A DNA stretch of 62,916 nucleotides from Corallochytrium limacisporum (lineage: Eukaryota > Opisthokonta), in contig PDIP01000089.1 of assembly GCA_002811645.1 (NCBI GenBank), positions 46,911-109,826 of the forward strand, read 5' to 3'. The translations under genes and the position numbers were made by a program. Positions 9,469 through 19,572 of this stretch are shown here, in pieces. Below the pieces are notes generated by a model. It saw nothing but the letters and a program-made list of their open reading frames with translations. It did not search any database and had not been told where the DNA came from. Each line of letters opens with the position of its first letter. The stretch's first letter is position 1.

Positions 9469-12400
9469 GGCAAGCAGATATTGTAGAACTTTGCGGATGC
9501 CTTCGGGGTTCTTGTTGTTGTAGAAGTTGTTCAATTCTCCAATCTTGTTGACGTAAATGTTGTCGGTGTTGAAATCGAAACCTTTGCGCGTGGTAGCTAT
9601 GGTGAATGACTTGATGGAATATGCTATGCTAAAAGGTTGATGATATGCTTGACGTATGTAAATGGACTATGAAAATACTCCTTCTCGAAGATGTTGTTTG
9701 CTTACTTTTTGTTTTTTTGAGGGGTATCCACTGATCAAACTATTAACTAATTGAGCGTGGGTAAGGGGTTAACACTTTGGAAGGTTTTGTGGGGTTTCAG
9801 AAGCCAGTGGGCTTGTGGTAGTGCGTGGAAGCATCTTGAAAACTGAAAATTATGATAAGGTCATCTTGAAGATGAGAAAAAAAGAGATTTTGCTGGTTTT
9901 GGAGCAAAATATCTTAACTTGGTTGGTCTTAGTTAGAAAACTAAAAGCGAGGTACGCTTAAAGAAGGTCGGTTATGAGGACATCTTTAAGAGTAAAGGGG
10001 GTAACGGAGGTTACGAATTAAGCCCGCATGATTGCAAACTTACCGCTCGTATACTTGCACTTTTAAATACCTATCTCACGAAAACGCTTTTCCGAAAATC
10101 TTGTAGTTGCTCTTTTGTGTAAACTTGAAATAAGTGATGACAAAAGTTCCAGCTTGCCTAAGACCACCATTCTTATATTTGAAGTACCTTCGATTCCCTA
10201 AGATTCCTGGTATTTGTGATCATGATCCCACGCTAAAAATTGCGCGGGGTTAACCTCAAACATGACACAAAGAAAGAACTAAGTCCAGATGATAAAGTCT
10301 TCGGTTCTTGATCCGTCCCCGAATCCCAAGCTGCACACTGCCACGCGACTGTCGGTGCCCTCGAACTCAAGAACTGCCGCAGAACCAAACCCCTCCCCCC
10401 CCCCTCCCGCCTTCCCCAAGTCCCCACCACCGCCGCGACGGCACCAGGTCCTAACTCAGAAGCTACCACCTTCACGTACAAACTCTACCGGACTTTTCCC
10501 CAGGATTCTGCGCAACCCAGCGCAATTTTTTTTTCACGGGCAGGAGAGAGGGCCCTTCCCGCTAGGTCCGACTCCGGGGTCAGCCGGAATTGTGTGGTTT
10601 GAAAAACTTTTTCTCGATCCCGAACGAAAGGGCCAGCCATGGTATCTCTGTTTTCACTGCCCGAGAATCTAATCTCGAATCATTATACTAAATGTACTGC
10701 TACTTTGCTGGAACTTCCCGGGAGTTTCCTTTGGTCAGCGTGGAGTATTTCTTCAGGTCATCGTACGGCGCAGAAAGTTGCGGAGGGGCAGGAGAGGAAA
10801 GTTCGTCGAGTGAAAAAAATGGTGTCCATGGCCAATCTTTTTATAGCCAATGACAAATTCCAATATATTTTATATGGTGTTTTTCCGAGATCTGTACGAA
10901 GTCACGCGCTTCCTCTTGGGCCTGTGGCAAGGGAGGGAGGGAGTGAGACAGAGAAAAGGGACAAGAAGCCGAAGCACAAAGAAAGCGAAGGGCTTGCGGT
11001 GGGTTGAGGCAGGCAGAGAGTGGCTTTCCGTGCGTATGCCCCCACTTCGGCCCTACTGAATGGACCACACTTTTTTCCGGCTAAGTGTCTTTATCCTTCT
11101 GTTTTGGGTCTCTGGATCTCGAACTTCTCCGGAAATGGACCAGAACCCGCACCAAGGCAGCTGGAGCAGTTCACACAGCAGCCGGTGCGCCCCGTTGGAC
11201 AACCGCCCACCATTCTCCGTGAGGTACTGTTTCCGGATGCCACCCAGCTCCAAAACACCAATACAAATACTACTGAACTCCTCACCCAACCGTTCCCTCA
11301 CTTTCCCAATCCGGAGCACGTCTCGGTGGTATCGCGCAAGGGGGGGGGAGGGGAGGGGGAAATGAAATCCACGCGCGCTGATTCGTCGGTTCTGACAGTG
11401 GGACGGAACACCGCTGTCAGCAAAACTTTTGGGAGTCCTCCCCCCCCCGCTCCTTCCTTCCTTCCTTCCCCCCCCCGCCTCCCTTGGGCCTCCCTTGCAT
11501 CTCTACCCCTCAACTCTCTCTCTCTCTCTATATCTCTGTCCGTCTCTCTCCTTATGTTCTCCTGTATTTTCGCCTTTCTTGGGGGCATCGGGGCCTCCTT
11601 AACGGGGCGGGGGAGGCGCGCCCTCATTGGCAGGAAAAGTAAGGGGGGATCGGGGGGTATATGCCTGGGCCCACACACCCTCAAGCCTCCTGGCCGGCTG
11701 GCTTTTCTTGTTCATTATAGAAAATGAATGGATAAAATGCGGGACGGTGGGACAATTGTCGTAGAATAGAGCTGGGTCTGAGACGCACGCGGCCACTGTG
11801 TGGGAGAGGGGGGGATTCAAAAAGCGTGATTTCTATAGCGAACGTACCGAATGTGCCTTGGACCTGCCAGATCGGGCCATGGGAACGGTATTGCGGGTAG
11901 GTCCTGCGATACGAACAAATACTCTGAGAATTCTTGAGACCACATGTCCCCGGTCCCATAGTGAATATACCCATCAATGGTGCCAATTGGATGTCCTCTC
12001 GGTACTATGGGAAGTTTGATTCTCGATATGATGATTGCTTACGAGTGTTTCACGGGACAACGAAACCCCCCCCCTCCCTCTTTCTACTGTCCCTGCTGCA
12101 GCGTGTGATGTGAGCCCAGAGTGGGGTGTCCCCCCCCCCGTGTTATGATTAGTGAGGAAATGGAATAAGAGAATCGGGGAGAAAAAACGAGGGCAAGGTG
12201 AAGTCACCTGACCCCTGATGGTTTACGATTATTGGATTTATGGATTTTGAGGGATCTCGTGACAGAGGGTTAAATGGTTATATATAGCACGATTGGACCT
12301 GAAGAGAATCGTGTCCGGCATATACCAATTAAAGTAGAAAATCTGAAAATCAATTATCTCCATGAGTTGATATGTGCACTGTACATATAGAACAGGACCA

Positions 12401-13828
12401 CGGCTTGTGCCAGGACTAGATTCAAAATCAATGATCGATTGTAATTGGGCACCCTGGTGGGAAAAAGGCGAGCCCAACCCCTACAGTCCCGCCGCTCTCC
12501 CCCTTTTCCCTAAGACCCCAATACTCACCCAACCCCCTTACCCAAGGCACCCAGTGTGCTTGGGGTAGGCAAGGGATCCCGGGAGGTGGAGGTCGAGAGT
12601 TGCTTCAATCTCATCTCTGGGGTCTGTGCTCATGTCCATTCTTTAATGGATCTGGATCCTTCGCCAAGTGTCTTGCTAAGATGCACAAGGGCTTGTGAAT
12701 CGTCCTGTGGGGGAGATAGACAGACGGGGTTGGCTTTTGTATGGCTCAGACATGAAGGTGGAAGGGGACACCAGAGCTCACGCTTGGCAAGAGTCATGCT
12801 ATCCTAACCACTACACCACCCACCCGTGCAGATCTCATGTCTTACGCAAGATGTCACTGCTGCATCTGCGAATACGCTGCTGCGCCAATACTGCATACGG
12901 CAAGGTACCAACTGCTACAATCGGCAATGTTGGCAGGCACTGGCATTGTAAATATCCCCTGTCGGCTCCCTTCCCCAAATGGGAAGGCATAATCAATGTA
13001 ATGCGCTTTGAGAATGTTGGACGCAAGAGACGGATCAATAGGAACAGTACCAATGCTACCAATAGCAGGAGAGGCACTTTGGTTTCCGGTATGAAATTCT
13101 CCTTCATGGTGTGCGGAGACACTGTCATGTAACAAAGGATCCTTGGTGTACGCGGGGGCAGAGGAGGTAGGCGGTGAGGTACAAACCCGGTAAAACATAC
13201 CCCACCGCCCTACAATTCAAACGGTTAGAACGAGCCGGGGAGGGAAGAGCGGCGCCAGTTCGCCGTAGTGACCCCCCTTTGCCAGAGTCCAAGACGAGAA
13301 GGCCTAGATCGAGGAGGGACAGAAGGAGAAAGGGGAAAGGGTGACGGCCTCGTAGCAACCCTGCGTGCGCACACGCTAGGATCGTATCAATCTGAAGGCG
13401 GAATATGACTCCCTTTGCTTAGCCATCTATGAGTCTGGAAGGTGTAGATATTGTCTACCGCCTGGATGGATAATGGTTCGGATGACATGCACCGTCGTAG
13501 AGAGACAAAAGGGTGAAGCATAATAAGGATAGTATTTAGGGATGACATCAAATTCGGGTTTCCGTGCGACTTTGGTCTAGACTGTCCTGGAGACTTTGGA
13601 CCACAGAGCAAAGAGTAGCAAACCCAAAACGCCTTCCTTTGGGATGACTAGACAATAGTAAGAAAAGGATCAAGTGATCAGCAGAGGTTGTCCAGAAACT
13701 TCTGGCTTATATCCAGGTCATAGTGCAATGATTCATTTGCCACAGATCAAAAATAGTACTACCAGGTCGGTGGTGACCACTGTTCGACCTCGAGACGACA
13801 AGTCGACAGCTCAGGACCACATGTGGTC
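9469..13828. other. 4.3 kb region without a firm gene
   Basis: 9535-10250 is AT-rich and probably contains the bZIP promoter and leader; a donor-like GTAAGT reads on the minus strand near 10037-10042. 10300-11700 is a GC-rich island with C/G homopolymers, a CCTT run near 11453-11468, CT tracts near 11515-11530, and CCAAT boxes at 10832-10836, 10847-10851 and 11626-11630 (reverse). A minus-strand tRNA-like remnant lies at 12750-12825. At 12835-13128 (-) a 97-residue frame holds one hydrophobic segment, but overlapping frames are equally open, so I do not call it. Confidence 0.55.
12750..12825 (-). other. Degenerate tRNA-like sequence
   Basis: Read on the minus strand, the 5' half matches a eukaryotic tRNA D-arm and A box (TGGTGTAGTGGTTAGGATAG). 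It is followed by a loop-like TTGCCAA with anticodon GCC (Gly). The anticodon stem has only about three of five pairs. The T-loop consensus GTTCRANTC is missing, and acceptor pairing is poor. It is probably a pseudogene or tRNA-derived repeat fragment, or a chance match. Confidence 0.2.
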
Positions 13829-15005
13829 ATGGCCTGCTTCACCGGTGGTCTTCATTTCAAGAAAGTGCGCGTGACCTCCGCGAACAAATTTGTCCAGCAT
13901 CATGGCCAAAGGGCCATTCCGAACTTTCGTAGAACAACTCCAGTGGTTGTGGAAGAGAAATTTACAAAACACAGCTCAATCAAGCCCAACGACAAGCAAG
14001 AGCAGCAGGGTCTCCTGGGAGAACAGCGGAAAGGAAGACGGGATGTAGACAACACAAACCACAAAGCAAGGCCCACCACAAAACTCGAATGCCAGCAGGA
14101 AACTGTAGCAAGCTTTAACTCCATGAGTCAGCAGCGTGTCTTGGACCGCAAGGTCCTGGCATGCATAGTGAGACCTCGGAAACAAAATGGACTAGTGCCC
14201 CACCAACCACAAGCAATGTCTCCCAGTTGGCACATGCGGGCCCGCAGGAGCACACCCTCTAAACACATATCGCACCCAAAACAGCGTGACCAGATCGTGG
14301 CCGAGCAGGGGCCTGTATTACAGCCAGGCAGCCGCCAGCAGAATTACCGTACTACAAATCGTCGTTTGAACAAAACCTGGACTGGAAGTGCAAATCTGCG
14401 CGAGTTCGCGGAGAACAAGAAGCTCGAAAGGGCGCGACGGGGAGCGGAACGTCGGCGCATTGAGAAGTACCACATCGCTGACGCCACACACGAGCCCGTG
14501 GTCTGGAATGCGTTAGAAGGACTCGTCGAGCACCGTGGCACACCACCAGCATCTGTTTGTGCCTCAGCGTTACAGCGTACGGGAATGGATACTAAAACAG
14601 AATACCAGTCGGGGAGCATGATATCCCGTTCCCCCCTCGTCTGGAGTTGAGGTCTCGGACAGCGATGTGGAAGCGTGTGCTGAAGTTATCGAGGACAGAG
14701 ACAGCACTCCTGAAGTCTTCACGGTACCCATCAGTGCCTCTGACTTGCGTGTCCGTCAGACACCACGCCCTGAGCGTGTTCCTGAAGCAATCGCTCGCGA
14801 CGCCAGGGATGGAGCGCTGGCCCCTACCCCTCGTCACGCGAGTGGATATTCTGAGGCCGTCGAGATTGGAAACCACGAAGGGACGGACGATGAAGAGAAC
14901 GCAGGGAAGAAAGAGCGGGGCGATTTCGTGATCGCCAAGGCTATGGTGAGGAACGTCATTTACCTGCGCCTTGCGAACGCGACCTGGTCACGTGGCATGT
15001 CCTAG
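13829..15005 (+). CDS. Unknown basic protein, frame broken at a C6 run
   Basis: I do not recognise a family. From ATG 13829 the frame is open to a TGA at 14648-14650. It encodes a Lys/Arg/Gln-rich protein with a strongly charged helical segment (ENKKLERARRGAERRRIEK) near residues 195-213. At 14631-14636 there are six C residues. Reading one base fewer there moves into a second open frame that continues to TAG at 15003-15005. That frame encodes an acidic Ser-rich stretch (GVEVSDSDVEACAEVIEDRD) and a charged tail. Both halves look coding and together would give about 391 residues. The shift could be a sequencing error in a homopolymer, a real disabling mutation, or slippage. The upstream frame is open back to 13757 without another ATG. 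It converges with the EF-hand gene. Confidence 0.5.
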
Positions 15006-15254
15006 GGACGAGTCATTAAACCAACGCATCGAGTGACATAGACACACAGAATCATATGTAACGCATCAAAATTTAAATAGATAGACGTGTTTATTTATTA
15101 TGCGGTAGTGGCTGATGTCAAATTGGACATGATGATGATGGAAATGTCAAATCTCATGGCGATATTGCGACGGATGCAAAAATGCTGTTCTCTGTGCTCG
15201 ACTTTGGCTGTGGTATGGTACAATTCATGACCAGCATGCGATCCCATGATTCCG

Positions 15255-15803
15255 TTACTCGTCGTCATCGTCGTCGTCATCGTCATCGTCTTCATTTGCA
15301 TCGCTCTGGTCTCCATCTGCTCCGGCTACGAAGTCCGTGAGGTCCTCCTGTTCCAGGTCTATGTCAGTGTCATCAGCCATCCAATGGTCCGCATTCGTTT
15401 CTTCATCGTAATACTCCAATTCGGCGCGAATTAGGCGATTGAATTCGTCTTTGCTGATGCTTTCGCTGTGGTCCTTATCCGCGTCCCGCAGAAATTCCGC
15501 GACATCGAGTTCAGCCAATTCACGCTGTTCCTCGGACAACTCGGCGCCAGGCCCTGCCATTGCAAAGAAGCCATACAATTCCTTCTTGTCCAGTTCGTCG
15601 TCTGAATTGCCATCAATGGAAGAGAAGAGGAAGTCGATTTGTTCGTCTTCGGACATCATACCGTCTCCGAACAGACCCTCAGGGTTGCCTGCAGGGTCCA
15701 CGGGTGGAACTACCTGAGGTCCATCGCTGGAGCCCTCTGCCACCGCACCACTGTGCAGTACCAACGCCACCGCCGCAAGGACCAAAGTCCGTAATGAAAG
15801 CAT
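15255..15803 (-). CDS. Secreted EF-hand protein, MCFD2-like, 182 aa
   Basis: Predicted calcium-binding protein of the secretory pathway. The ATG at 15803 gives a clear signal peptide (MLSLRTLVLAAVALVLHSG). Two EF-hand loops are visible: DGNSDDELDKKE near residues 63-74, and DKDHSESISKDE near 109-120, both with acidic residues at positions 1, 3 and 12. Their spacing and the preceding FLRDA resemble MCFD2, the partner of the ER-Golgi cargo receptor ERGIC-53; other small ER EF-hand proteins are possible. The C-terminus is a run of Asp ending DDDE, encoded by a GAC/GAT trinucleotide tract, with no KDEL-type retrieval signal. It is divergent from AMSH across 0.9 kb. Confidence 0.75.
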   Translation of the reverse strand: MLSLRTLVLAAVALVLHSGAVAEGSSDGPQVVPPVDPAGNPEGLFGDGMMSEDEQIDFLFSSIDGNSDDELDKKELYGFFAMAGPGAELSEEQRELAELDVAEFLRDADKDHSESISKDEFNRLIRAELEYYDEETNADHWMADDTDIDLEQEDLTDFVAGADGDQSDANEDDDDDDDDDDE

Positions 15804-16686
15804 ATTCACGGTAAACTGTTGACTGTATATTTCCGCAAACCAAGAGTCAGAACTCTCCCATATGTGCGCAGCTCTTTCCTTGTACTCAATAGCACTTGGC
15901 GTTGCGGAGATTCAGCTGAGTTCAAATGTCCTTCTCGAATACCTAATCACTCGCAGCTTTTTTGTGTGCTGTCAAAACACTGTAAGAATATCAGGAGTGT
16001 GCTCAACTGCCGTGTTAATGTGACGTGTGACATCTGTGGAACATAAGGGGCCCCTGGCCAGTGTGAATCTGACCAAGACACGCACTACGTCTCCCAGGTG
16101 TTACGATCACGCACTCAAACCGCGGGGCGGTGATGTGTGATCCTGTGTGATTGCTGGTGTGTACAGCTGGCAGCTGCTGGCTGGGTAGGTTGTTGCCCTC
16201 CACGGTCGGCGAAAACTATGCCCCCGGAGAATTCGCCACCTCAACATTCGTACTGCCAGGTTTTGGCTCTGTGTTGTTATTGAAGAATCCGTATATTATA
16301 ATGGTCGATAGTTGCGAGTCAGCGTTGCAATATATATTATCAAGTTGTATGGGTGATCACCGAACACGTATAAAATCATTTTTTTCCGAGATCCCGTAAA
16401 TATCAGTACATAATATGGGGAGCCTGAGGTATATGGAAAGAGATATCTCTCCCCAAGCCGAAGGGAGGAAATTCGATGCGGGTCTCAGTTGCTGTAATCT
16501 TTCCGTGCAAACCGCGATAGGCGCGAGAAAATAGTAAACACGACGAACGTCGCAGGTACTTTGAACGTTTAACCTTTGAACGTTCCTGTGGCTTAAGCTT
16601 CAATGGTTGTGAATTAGAACGCGGGAATAGGACCAGGACCATGACTTCATGCGCATAGAAACTACGCAAGACAGAAGTCCGACACA
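15804..16686. other. Divergent intergenic promoter region
   Basis: Non-coding spacer between the EF-hand gene (-) and AMSH (+), expected to hold both promoters. A TATAAAA sequence is at 16369-16375 on the AMSH side, and AT-rich DNA surrounds it. Confidence 0.5.
16369..16375 (+). promoter_or_regulatory. TATA-box-like element upstream of AMSH
   Basis: TATAAAA lies 312 bases before the AMSH ATG, in AT-rich DNA. The distance would imply a leader of about 280 bases or an unrelated match. Confidence 0.3.
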
Positions 16687-18288
16687 ATGGCTGCGGCATC
16701 ATCAGGACCGGAAGACGTTCTTGGTGCGGACTCGTACGCCCAGACACGGCTTAGAAATCTGCGAGATTGGGCCTTGCGGACCACACCAACAATAGATCAA
16801 GGCATTAATGCACGGCTCTATGCGAAGACTGCAGGAACGACGCTAGACAATGGATCTGAGGAGCTCAACAAGAGCCGTGGCGAAGGTCAGATGCTGAGGG
16901 ACGCGTACGTGCATATCATGCGCGCTCTCGAACTCTCCGTACAGCGCCTGCCCACCCATCCAAAATATAAAGAACAGACTACCGTGGAACAGCGCAACGA
17001 ACTTAAACGAAAATGCAAGAAAGCTTTTGAGGAGCTGGAGACAATCAAGACTTTGCTCTTGGATCATTTCCGGGAGGAACACGCGCAGGCCCTGGAACGA
17101 CAGCGACAGTTGATGGAGGCGGCCATGCTAGCACCTGAGCCCGGAGATTCAGATGATGAAGAGCTGGAGGATGTTGAAGGAGAATATGTCTATGACGAAG
17201 ACGACGATTTGGTGGACTACGATGACGGCGAAGGACGGGCAGAGAAAGAGTTCCAAGACCTCTCGCGACAGAGCTACGGAACGGAAGAAAACCCGCCTGC
17301 GTACACATCACATGCAGGACAGACGATAGAGGATCTGAATCAATCATCCAGCGAGGATGAGGGACCACTGTATGGTGATGCTGCGGCGGATCTCTACACT
17401 GCAACGCACTCCAAGCGCGGCAAGACTGCTGTCCCGGATCGCTCGTCAAAACCAAAGATCCCAGGGATGGCGAGTGGGACTGTCCCCCCACCTGTGTTAC
17501 GACAATCCAAACCCATGTCGACTTCTTCAAGCCTAGACTACAACGGCGGATCCTACCCAAGTGTTGACCGACACTCCAAACCGACCATCCTTGGGCCGGC
17601 CATGCCGGACCGCAACTCGAAACCCACTCATTTGGCAGGTGCCGCCACGGCTCCAATTGTGAACCGGGACCTGAAGCATGGCAAGAAAGCCAAGGATGCC
17701 AAGAAGCGCAATGAACGCCGCCGCAAGGAACGCAAGGATAGCGGGGCGACAGCCCCGGTGCCTTTAGGCAAACGTACCGTGGAGATTCCGCAGGATCTGA
17801 TGGATCGTTTCCTGACCATCGCATCGACCAACACTGCCCGAAATGTGGAGACGATGGGCATCTTGCTTGGTAAGGTTCGCAAGACGAAGCTCGTTTGCAA
17901 GATTTTAGCGATTCCGAAGCAGACAGGTACATCCGACAGTGTGGAGACAGAGAGAGAAGAAGATGTTCTGGAATACCAGCTCAAGCACGACCTGATTACC
18001 ATGGGCTGGATCCACACCCATCCGACCCAGACTTGTTTTATGTCCAGTGTGGACCTTCACACTCACTGCAGCTACCAGCTCATGCTCCCTGAAGCGGTTG
18101 CCATTGTGGTGGCGCCCCGGTACGGCGACAAAGGCTCCTTCAGCCTCACTCAACCATACGGCCTGCAGTACATTGCTAAATGCACGGGCACCGGCTTTCA
18201 TCCACACCCAGAAAATCCGCCGCTGTACGAACAGAGTCCGTTAGTGCGCTTCAAGTCATCCGAAACGACAGTCGTCGACTTTAGGTAA
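16687..18288 (+). CDS. STAMBP: AMSH-type JAMM deubiquitinase, 533 aa
   Basis: Zinc metalloprotease that removes Lys63-linked ubiquitin from endosomal cargo, working with ESCRT-0. The N-terminus (about 20-145) matches the helical USP8-dimer/MIT-like domain of AMSH, including LPTHPKYK. An acidic stretch follows (155-185). The MPN+ domain spans about 365-533. It has the catalytic Glu in VETMGILLG (E388), the metal motif HTHPTQTCFMSSVD (H443, H445, S453, D456), and the AMSH-specific CSYQLMLPE and FHPHPENPPL insertions that read Lys63 chains. The end, TTVVDFR, resembles the TITDLR end of human AMSH. Between the domains are four tandem SH3-binding motifs of STAM type (R252, R272, R295, R309), where animal AMSH has one. 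The gene is convergent with NCK, 156 bases away. Confidence 0.93.
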   Translation: MAAASSGPEDVLGADSYAQTRLRNLRDWALRTTPTIDQGINARLYAKTAGTTLDNGSEELNKSRGEGQMLRDAYVHIMRALELSVQRLPTHPKYKEQTTVEQRNELKRKCKKAFEELETIKTLLLDHFREEHAQALERQRQLMEAAMLAPEPGDSDDEELEDVEGEYVYDEDDDLVDYDDGEGRAEKEFQDLSRQSYGTEENPPAYTSHAGQTIEDLNQSSSEDEGPLYGDAAADLYTATHSKRGKTAVPDRSSKPKIPGMASGTVPPPVLRQSKPMSTSSSLDYNGGSYPSVDRHSKPTILGPAMPDRNSKPTHLAGAATAPIVNRDLKHGKKAKDAKKRNERRRKERKDSGATAPVPLGKRTVEIPQDLMDRFLTIASTNTARNVETMGILLGKVRKTKLVCKILAIPKQTGTSDSVETEREEDVLEYQLKHDLITMGWIHTHPTQTCFMSSVDLHTHCSYQLMLPEAVAIVVAPRYGDKGSFSLTQPYGLQYIAKCTGTGFHPHPENPPLYEQSPLVRFKSSETTVVDFR

Positions 18289-18444
18289 GACGGTGCCTGA
18301 GCATTGTGTACTCCGTGTCAAAATACATGAACGAATCGGCTGCTTAAAAACCTACACATTTATTTTTAATTTCACGCTGTGGGGGTTGGAGGAAGCACAC
18401 ATAACTGATTGATTCATTACGTGCTTCTTCCCGTCCCGGTGTCC

Positions 18445-19572
18445 TTATCCCAGGTACGCCATGCCAATAGCCAGCAACGTGCCATCTGCCTTCTCCAGAA
18501 TGGATGTCCGCTGATAGAAATCAACCAATTCAGGCAGAGATTGGAATTTCCGCGTCTTACCAATAACAAACCCGCCGTCCGGCGAACGGGTGATGCGGAA
18601 GTGCTTGACGGCACCATCTGCGGCAATGGACAACGAAAGGTCGCCCTCGCTGCGCTCACTATCGCGGATCAAGAACGTTCCATCCCGCTTACCAGCTAGT
18701 GCAGCCTCGCACTCCTTTTTGCTCATCTTGCTGCGATAGTAGGGAAGGTCGCTCAAGTTGCCTGTCCGGGCCGGGGCCTGTGGTACCTGACCACCCGTGG
18801 GGCCACCTGTGCCCATACCTCCGGCGTTTGGCACCGCAGAGGAGTCAGCGTACTCTACTACTGAGCCATCGCTCCGCTTTGTGTAGTTCGCGGGAATTAG
18901 CCCGTAGTCCCCTCGACTATTCATCGCTGTCCACCAGTACTGCGATGTCAAGTGCACCAAGGACAGTTCTTCACCAACTTCAAAGCTCAGTTCGTCAGCT
19001 CCATTCCCATGAAAGGCGTAGAGTGTGGTGAGTTTGTCGAGGCAGCGAATGTTGTCCTGCAGATCATAGCGCGTCCTCGAACCCTCCAGCAGATGGTTGC
19101 CCGGCACCCAACCCATGCGATTATCCTTGAGCACACACCACCAGCCGTCATCTTCCTGCTCAACAACGGCGACTTCCTCACCGGCCACCAACTTCAATTC
19201 GTCTGCCCTTCGCGGGGTGAAGTCACTGAGGGCGGTGGCCAGAATCTTCTTCCCGTCCACAGCCTTCTTCATGTTTGACTCAAACTTGCGCACGCTCGCA
19301 GAGTCAATAGATAGATTGTCGTCGGAGTGTTGACCCTTTTTCTCCCTATTGCTGCCAGAACGGCGTAGGCTGCTAAATAGTCCTCCTTTGCTGTCGCCTT
19401 TGACGTAGCTCGTGGGCACGAAGCCAATCTCTCCGCGGTTGTTCTGATATATACCCCAGTTCGGGTTTGGTTCTGCAAGTATGGAAATCTTATCTCCCTT
19501 CTTCACGCTAAGTTCACTCTGGTTCTCGGTAATAAAATCAAACTGTAGCACCGCAGTCTTCTTGGGGGCCAT
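18445..19572 (-). CDS. NCK: NCK adaptor, SH3-SH3-SH3-SH2, 375 aa
   Basis: Cytoplasmic adaptor that links phosphotyrosine sites to actin regulators such as WASP and PAK. Three SH3 domains lie at about 5-58, 109-162 and 184-236, each with the ALxDF/ALYxF-type start and the PxNY-type end (SH3-1 FVPTSYV, SH3-2 WVPGNHL, SH3-3 LIPANYT). The SH2 domain lies at about 277-372 with the phosphotyrosine-binding Arg in GTFLIRDSE (R303). Order and length (375) match human NCK1/2 (about 377-380). SH3-2 has His in place of the usual Asn-Tyr at its ligand-facing end. ATG at 19572 is the only sensible start. Its 3' end faces the AMSH gene. Confidence 0.93.
   Translation of the reverse strand: MAPKKTAVLQFDFITENQSELSVKKGDKISILAEPNPNWGIYQNNRGEIGFVPTSYVKGDSKGGLFSSLRRSGSNREKKGQHSDDNLSIDSASVRKFESNMKKAVDGKKILATALSDFTPRRADELKLVAGEEVAVVEQEDDGWWCVLKDNRMGWVPGNHLLEGSRTRYDLQDNIRCLDKLTTLYAFHGNGADELSFEVGEELSLVHLTSQYWWTAMNSRGDYGLIPANYTKRSDGSVVEYADSSAVPNAGGMGTGGPTGGQVPQAPARTGNLSDLPYYRSKMSKKECEAALAGKRDGTFLIRDSERSEGDLSLSIAADGAVKHFRITRSPDGGFVIGKTRKFQSLPELVDFYQRTSILEKADGTLLAIGMAYLG

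Noticed and set aside
12835-13128. Minus-strand 97-residue frame with a hydrophobic helix (PLLLLVALVLFLLIRLL)
   Set aside because: An overlapping minus frame and a plus frame are equally open, and there is no recognised family or promoter. It could be a small membrane protein but I cannot support it.
17045-17932. 295-residue frame antisense to AMSH
   Set aside because: Shadow frame of a conserved coding region; no family features of its own.
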